In this document: one piece after another, positions 58,501-64,000 of the stretch
How positions within the stretch are numbered: position 1 is the first letter of the stretch
Layout of the letters: each line of letters begins with the position of its first letter
Assembly: GCA_029844215.1 (NCBI GenBank)
Contig: CM056724.1
Span: 82,231,093-82,295,092 of the forward strand
Direction of reading: 5' to 3'
From: Przewalskia tangutica
Taxonomy: Eukaryota > Streptophyta > Magnoliopsida > Solanales > Solanaceae
DNA length: 64,000 nt
The notes under the pieces: model-generated
What the model saw: the letters and a program-made list of their open reading frames with translations, nothing else
Told to the model about the DNA's origin: nothing
The model's database searches: none
Made by a program: the position numbers and the translations under genes

Positions 58501-59003
58501 GGTGCTCATGGACGAGAGCAACAAGAAGAGGGGAGGGGGATTTCAAGACTTGGAAATTATTGTGGATGAAGAAGTCTTAAACAAATGGGGGGTATTTATA
58601 GGGAAACCAATGGACAAGATCAAGCCAAGTGGGGGGCAAGTGGAGGGTCAAGATTTGCCCAAGTGCACCCTAACCCTACTCCACAAATCCCTCACAAACA
58701 TTAACCCATGGTTTAGGCAACAAAACATGGCACAAAATATGCACCCAATCGGCCACCATATCCGCCACTTGAGGGTGACAAGTGTCGCCCTCTCGTTGGT
58801 CCAAAATATTTCATCTCTCGGAAAAATCCGCAAAAATAATAAATGACATAGCCGTAATTTTCCCCTCGCAAAGTTTGGAAAACGTTTCGTCGGAAAATAA
58901 TTCTTTTCGGTAGTTGTGAACAAATATTTTCGATCCTTGCCTATCTTAAGGCTAAAACTTTCATACGTACGCCCCACGCATATACCGAAATACGGGTATA
59001 ACA
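55533..59003 (-). repeat. TE6 LTR, left copy (its 3' LTR), 3471 bp
   Basis: From TGTCACGACCCGAACCC to ATACGGGTATAACA. Inverted TATA box at 58593-58600. G-rich homopolymers lie around 58390-58500. It contains no gene; open frames near 58346-58846 and 55883-56191 are chance. Confidence 0.92.
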
Positions 59004-59036
59004 TTCTCCTCCTTAGAAACATTCGTCCCGAATGTT
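59004..59036 (-). promoter_or_regulatory. TE6 polypurine tract and hairpin
   Basis: Minus-strand AAGGAGGAGAA (59004-59014), then AACATTCG-TCC-CGAATGTT (59018-59036), a perfect 8-bp inverted repeat. Confidence 0.88.
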
Positions 59037-59339
59037 CCTTCTAAGACTCAAACATACATGCGCCAAAGATAGTCTTCACTACTATACTTACGAAAACAAT
59101 CATGCCACACCGCCACGTATCAACACGCATAAATACTTAATCCAAGTCCACGAGGAATCACCTCCATTATTACACAAGCTCCCACCTGAGGTCTAAAATA
59201 TACTCCCTTCGCACCTTCACTTTACAAACGAAATGATCGCTCCTATGTTCTTAACACATGCTCGCTTCTTCCTTACTCGTCGCACTTTCTCGTGACACTC
59301 GAACTCTTTCTCATAACTTACCACATTTCATATCGCTTG

Positions 59340-59850
59340 CCAAATCTCGGGGTTACTATCTCCAACTTGGTCATCATTACTGGGAACACTTCTGGATGGA
59401 TCTCCGATACTTTTCCGAACCTAGCAACACGAAAGACCGGACGTACTGCCTCCTACGTCGAACGGCAATGCTAACTTATAGGCAACCTGGCCTATTCTTC
59501 ACATGATATGAAAAGGGCCCAAAGTAACTCGGGCTAAGTTTCCTCTGTTTTCCAAAACTCGTCACACCCTTTCCGGGGTGGTACCTTCAAGAAGATCCAC
59601 CGTCAACCTGAACTCCAAGCGTCGTCGCCGATCATCCGCACGACTTCTGTTGACTCTGAGCTGCCAATAACCTCTTCTGGATAAGCTTCACCCTATCCAC
59701 ATCCTGCTGAACAAGTATGAAACATCTATCTGAATCTTGCCAATATTGAACCAATCGACCGGCATCCTACACTTCCGTCCATACGAGGTGTCATAAAGCG
59801 ACATCCGAATACCGAAATGGTAGCTATAAAACACTCCCTCAACAGGAGGC
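59340..59850 (-). pseudogene. TE6 integrase C-terminal remnant
   Basis: Minus-strand remnant equivalent to that of TE3. About 59830-59720 encodes a YHFGIRMSLYDTSYGRKC- and PVDWFNIGKIQI-like segment, and later frames carry the LEFRLTV and SIGDPSR-like tail near 59400. It is frame-broken throughout. It lacks the catalytic core residues and any chromodomain. Confidence 0.75.
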
Positions 59851-60668
59851 AACCATCCTCACAGCTACCCCTGAAATCCAAACACTGGCCCGAGGGCGAA
59901 TGCGATACTGAGACTCACCTGAGTTCCTAACCTCGCTCGTAAAACTTCCAGAAAGAAATAAGCGTAACTGGGCTCCATCGTCACATAAGGTGAAGGTAGG
60001 CACCTCGTGCAGCCTTACAACCTTTCTGATATAACATCTCGCATAACCCTCTGCCGAGTAAACGGTCCTGACTGAAAGACAAGATGGGCTGACCTCATCG
60101 GCCCGACTACTGGTCGAACGCATCCACGAACTCGTACGATTGTTAACTAAACTTGGGCCTAACACCCTCGTGACCCCACCACCGGCGAACCACTCGAATC
60201 GACCCCACCATTGCGCAGCCGCGGGTTGACCCGCGATCGGTCCTCAACCCGACCCGCTATCGCGCAAAACTCTTGTTCCCCGATCCGGAACAATCTCACC
60301 AACCAAGTTACGAAAACCTAGTGGTCTTCTTAGATCAACTACCCTCTTTCCTTTCACACTACACAAGGACTTATCACACAAACATATCTCACGTGTACTA
60401 TGCACTCCGATAAGGGTCAAACATAAAAATATAAATCTTTTACTCGAGATGGCCTTACCTCTAAGGTCTCCACGTATAAAACTCTAAGGCTCACACTTTT
60501 CCCATCCCCCAATCTTACCCGGTTAACTAACCATGATTTCTAATCATAAATTTACACAATGTTATCTGAACGTAACACCTAAGATATACTTATCTTATCA
60601 CACATACAATCTCTAGAGGGTTAAGGATATACCTGTATCTACCGCTTCACTACCCTTTGTCGTTCTAA
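59851..60668 (-). other. TE6 gag-to-integrase interval with conserved block
   Basis: Non-coding as read. The conserved block is at about 60110-60300 (minus), including GGGTTGACCC and the GGTTTAGTTAACAATCG-like segment. The CTCTAGAGGGTTAAGG motif (60612-60627) marks the end of gag. Confidence 0.65.
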
Positions 60669-61522
60669 TCAATCCTGCCCTGTTGGGCGCATAGCTAGGG
60701 AAGATGATGAACTAGCCACTGATCCCGAAGGCTGAGCCTCTACATCCGCGCCACCTCTGGTCGGACAATCTCTCGCAAAATGGCCCTGCTGGCCGCAAGC
60801 ATAACAAGCTGTCAAAGAAGCACGACACTCCCCACAATGACATCTACCACAACGGCCACACCGAGGTGGGGGTGGCCTTATCTGGCTAGCAACCCTTCCT
60901 CTCCGAACCACTGAATCCGGCTGGCTGGAACCGACGTGTATCTGTGAACCAGAAGCCCTGGAGCTCTGACCAACTCCTGCATACCCCGAACGTCCTGAAC
61001 CTCCGCGAGGACCACTCAGACCGGGCGAGGTGCATATCCAGCTTTTTGCCGAGGCGATTCGCCTCGAAGTCACCAGCGACCCCGCCGACGGGCCTCTTCT
61101 CACGCTTGGTTAACCCGTCGATCCTACGCTTGGCTCGCCGCGATACGCCCGTACGCAGGCCATGCTCAAGCCTGACTGAAGAGCTGCTCTTGCACAACCC
61201 TCTCTCATACAGTCATCAAGACCCGTGATAAAACGATACATAATATACTCTCGGGTTGCTAAGTCCCTAACTAGTAACAGGGTCGTCTCTTTGCAATCTA
61301 TACTTTCTGCTACTGGTCGTGGAACTAAAGGTTCAAATATCATGGCCGCAGTAGGAACTGCTGCCGCTGGGCTAAACTCTTTGGGTCCGACGAGCGTAAC
61401 TCCCGAATGAAGCACCACCTCAGTGATGATTGGGCTGTGCCCTAGTAACCCTCTCAGGTTTCTACTCGCAGCCTCCCTACCGCCTTGCCTTTCTGGGCCC
61501 GGGTTGCCTTACGTGGAGGCAT
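60669..61522 (-). pseudogene. TE6 gag with CCHC zinc knuckle
   Basis: Minus-strand gag starting at ATG 61522-61520 (MPPRKATRAQKGKA). Segments: a TAAMIFEPLVPRP-like region, LLLVRDLATREYIMYRFITG and DDCMREGCARAALQSGLSMA (61110-61418), an Arg/Lys-rich linker, then CGRCGRCHCGEC and CYACGQQGHFARDC (60669-61103 frame), and a Ser/Gly-rich tail. The Retrotrans_gag core motifs seen in TE2 (FYGSRPEDDP) are missing, so gag is internally deleted, as in TE3. Three frames are needed, with junctions in GC-rich motifs. Confidence 0.82.
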
Positions 61523-61727
61523 AACGGTAAGGGAAAGAAATACGTTAGAGGGGTCCAACTTATAACACAGCTCTAAGCACGATCCCAGAGTGAGAAGAAT
61601 GGAAACCAATCCTAAATATCCTATAGCCTCCTGATTATTGGTGTGGTGCACAACACACCGATAATCAAGACTCTACTAGATACGGTCTGTAGACACTTTC
61701 CGAGGATTTACTACTCGATACCACTTT
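61523..61727 (-). other. TE6 leader and PBS
   Basis: The minus strand reads CAAAAGTGGTATCGAGTAG next to the LTR (about 61712-61727), a variant of TGGTATCAGAGCAG. The leader blocks are shared with TE2. Confidence 0.78.
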
Positions 61728-64000
61728 TGTCACGACCGAACCTGCGTGGATCGTGCCTTACCGGCACCCAAGTAGACATACATCGAGTAATCAGAACATA
61801 AAACAAGACATGAAATAATATGAAGTGTAAAGCGGTTTTTCATAAAAGTTGCCTTTTCGGCGATATATATAAAAACTTAATCTGAACGGTTACATCCCTT
61901 TACAAACTCGCCACAACAAGCATTACATGCACTTAAGAATGATATAACAACAATGGCGACGGGGCCCCGCCATACCTGAATGTAAATACCTACAACGGCG
62001 AGACTATACCACTTATAAGCCTCCGAGAAACGGAGCTTCCCAAAACGAATCGTGATCCTAAGAGCGAGGATCGACGATCGGTGTACCTCTACCGCAGATG
62101 AACGCAACCCCGGGCGAGGTCAAGACAACAGTACCAAGTATGTGGCGAAAATACTGTAAATGAAATCATAGTAGTCTATATAAAGCAGGAGACATGTATG
62201 ATAACCAAACTATAGTTCACAATAAATAAGCAGTCATGTCAAGTCAGGGACTCATGCCCTCAAAGTCATCACTCAAATATAACTATGAGTCTCACGCCCA
62301 CAACATCAATCATGCCCGTGGAATACCTTCCTCACTGCCGGCAGTCTATGATATAAAAGCACCAAGGAATACACATGAACACCAGGTCCCACCTGTGTCA
62401 TAATAAAACCGCACGGGGTAAGTACGAAGGCATAGCCGACTACTAAGAACCCACGCACCAACAAGGTCATAAATCGTATCATGAGATCTCGACTAGACCG
62501 CCACATGATCAAGCCGCCACTCGCCTCGCAGATCAAATGCGCGCCTAGTCCCGAACTTCCCGCACTCGCATAGGCCACTCACATAGGCCCGCATGAGGTA
62601 TTCCCCGCATCAAGGGTAGCTACTCCCTGGCATCGTCCTAGACTCGCAGTCCGCATGGCCACATAGACCGCATGACCATAAAGGCCGCACACTAACCTGG
62701 AACTCTCGTAGCTCGCATAGCCACCGACCCGCATGAGAGTCTCGAATCATAGTCACACAGATCGCTCGAGGCTACCGCGTCGGAGGCGCTTAACCCGGGA
62801 TCAAGTCAAGGTGAGTGATATAATACTAACATAACGACTTATCGTTAAACAACATCAGCACAATCAAGGGAAACCCCCTTACACAACATTACAAGACACT
62901 AACACACGTAGCATCCTAACATGTTTATTTATCGAACCAACAAGAAAGTATTACAAGGCTATCACAAACCAACATAGTCAAGTTATTCACACAAGGCACT
63001 TCCTTCTTTATGTCAACAAGTTCGGGTTTTTATCCCCAAAGCACTTCATACATTAATTCTTTAAAAGATCCGTTTCTTTCACAAAAGTCACACAATACCC
63101 GTAGTATAAAAATAGAGTGACTATCTTTTTAAGTAAACCAAAACACTTCCCTTTGTAAAATCAAGTAACAACATTATTTTCCAAACATTCAAGTTTGCCT
63201 AATTTCAAATGCTCAAGTTTCTCATTTTCGAAAGGTTTCGTGGTTCCTAGTCTTAATCACTTAAGAATATAATTCTCTTTTAAACAATTTGAGAAACATA
63301 TGCCTTATATGTGAGTAGGTTATTCTTGTTCATAATCAATCTTATTAAAGCAGTCATGATCTAGGAAATGTAATATCATTTTGTCTCATCTTAGCTTCTA
63401 TGCAGATTGAGGTTTCTACTAGTTTTAATAATACTTAATTAGTCAATACATTTACCTTTATTAACGCTGCAGTGGTTCGTTCGATACTTATTCTGATTTC
63501 CGAAATCAGTAAAAGATTATCCCTTTTAAAAACCAAGTACTCATTACTCACGAATGAGGTTTCACACCTTTTTAACAAAATTCATATTAATTAAGTCAAG
63601 TCTCTTATCTATTAAGATCAAGTCTCTTAACTTCTAAAATCAATAAACCATTCTTTTTATCTCTCTTAAGTCGTTATATCTAACTTCCCATAAAGCTAGT
63701 ATAACTCTTAAGCTTTAAAAACCAAGCCTTACTCTTCTTTCAAAAAGGTTTCTTAATTCTTTTGAAATACTTCAAGATTCTTATTATTTAAACTCAAGTC
63801 AAAAGACATCGGAATAAAACCACGTTTAGTTAACACACGTACATCTACCGTACTATATATATATATTCTTTTAAAATATCATGCTCAAGAGGATAGGAAG
63901 CATCACATACCTCGCGACGATTTATCGACTATTAGCAAATAGCTTCAAAGTACTGTAATCCTGCTAGCCTTTTCCACCCTTCGAGTAGAATACGCTACTC
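61728..64000 (-). repeat. TE6 LTR, right copy (its 5' LTR), truncated by window
   Basis: Starts TGTCACGACCGAACC and is collinear with 55533 to about 57855. Nearly identical in AT-rich stretches; GC-rich motifs differ in the same way as between the TE3 LTRs. It contains no gene. Confidence 0.9.

Larger units (their letters stand above)
55533..64000 (-). mobile_element. TE6: gag-only LTR retrotransposon, right end off window
   Basis: Minus-strand element inserted at the 3' side of the LINE. The left LTR (55533-59003) is complete, the internal region (59004-61727) is 2.7 kb, and the right LTR (61728 onward) is cut by the window edge. It has the same organisation as TE3, including the integrase remnant. 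The 5-bp target flank on the left is ATGAC; the matching copy would be outside the window. Confidence 0.9.

Noticed and set aside
58346..58846. 166-codon open frame in TE6 LTR
   Set aside because: Runs antisense to the LTR promoter/leader region and matches DNA-level repeats in the TE2/TE3 LTRs, where the frame is not kept.

Overview
The window is a repeat-dominated, heterochromatin-like stretch of a plant nuclear genome. I found no convincing host gene. Plant origin is supported by Ty3/gypsy elements primed by initiator tRNA-Met, an RTE-type LINE, a CACTA-like terminus and an integrated pararetrovirus (Caulimoviridae). The pararetrovirus layout resembles the solendovirus-like copies known from nightshades, so Solanaceae is my best guess; the species cannot be read from the sequence.

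Layout. (1) 1-9489: minus-strand LTR element TE1, whose left LTR is split by a compact solo LTR (973-2744, target-site duplication AAAAC). (2) 9490-10415: a further LTR fragment. (3) 10416-15519 and 34676-36740: one endogenous pararetrovirus (EPRV) with a 172-bp inverted repeat, a TATA box and AATAAA signal, ORF1, a coat-protein ORF, a small linking ORF, a broken protease-RT-RNase H ORF and an intact 347-aa last ORF. (4) 15520-34670: TE2, a plus-strand LTR element inserted in the viral RT (TSD ATTTA), which itself carries TE3 (20376-30171, minus strand, TSD GACTG) inside its gag zinc knuckle. (5) 36741-53688: TE4 (plus), 5'-truncated, carrying nested TE5 (39009-48365). (6) 53689-53802: a CACTA-like end. 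(7) 54142-55532: a LINE RT pseudogene. (8) 55533-64000: TE6 (minus), running off the window.

The six LTR elements form one family with two subfamilies: TE2, TE3, TE5 and TE6 (LTR starts TGTTATACC) and TE1 and TE4 (start TGTTACACC). All have giant LTRs of about 3.4-3.7 kb around a 1.9-2.7 kb internal region that holds only gag, a conserved non-gag block, a hairpin and a polypurine tract. No protease, RT or RNase H is present; TE3 and TE6 keep an integrase C-terminal remnant. They look like gag-only non-autonomous derivatives of a Del/Tekay-like chromovirus and must borrow pol in trans. All but possibly TE3 carry a tandem array at the same place in the LTR.

Many differences between sister LTRs, and many gag frame breaks, fall at CAG/CTG/CCTGG motifs or G/C homopolymers. 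This pattern fits base-calling error on CHG-methylated DNA better than real mutation. Frame status and LTR ages here should be treated with caution.
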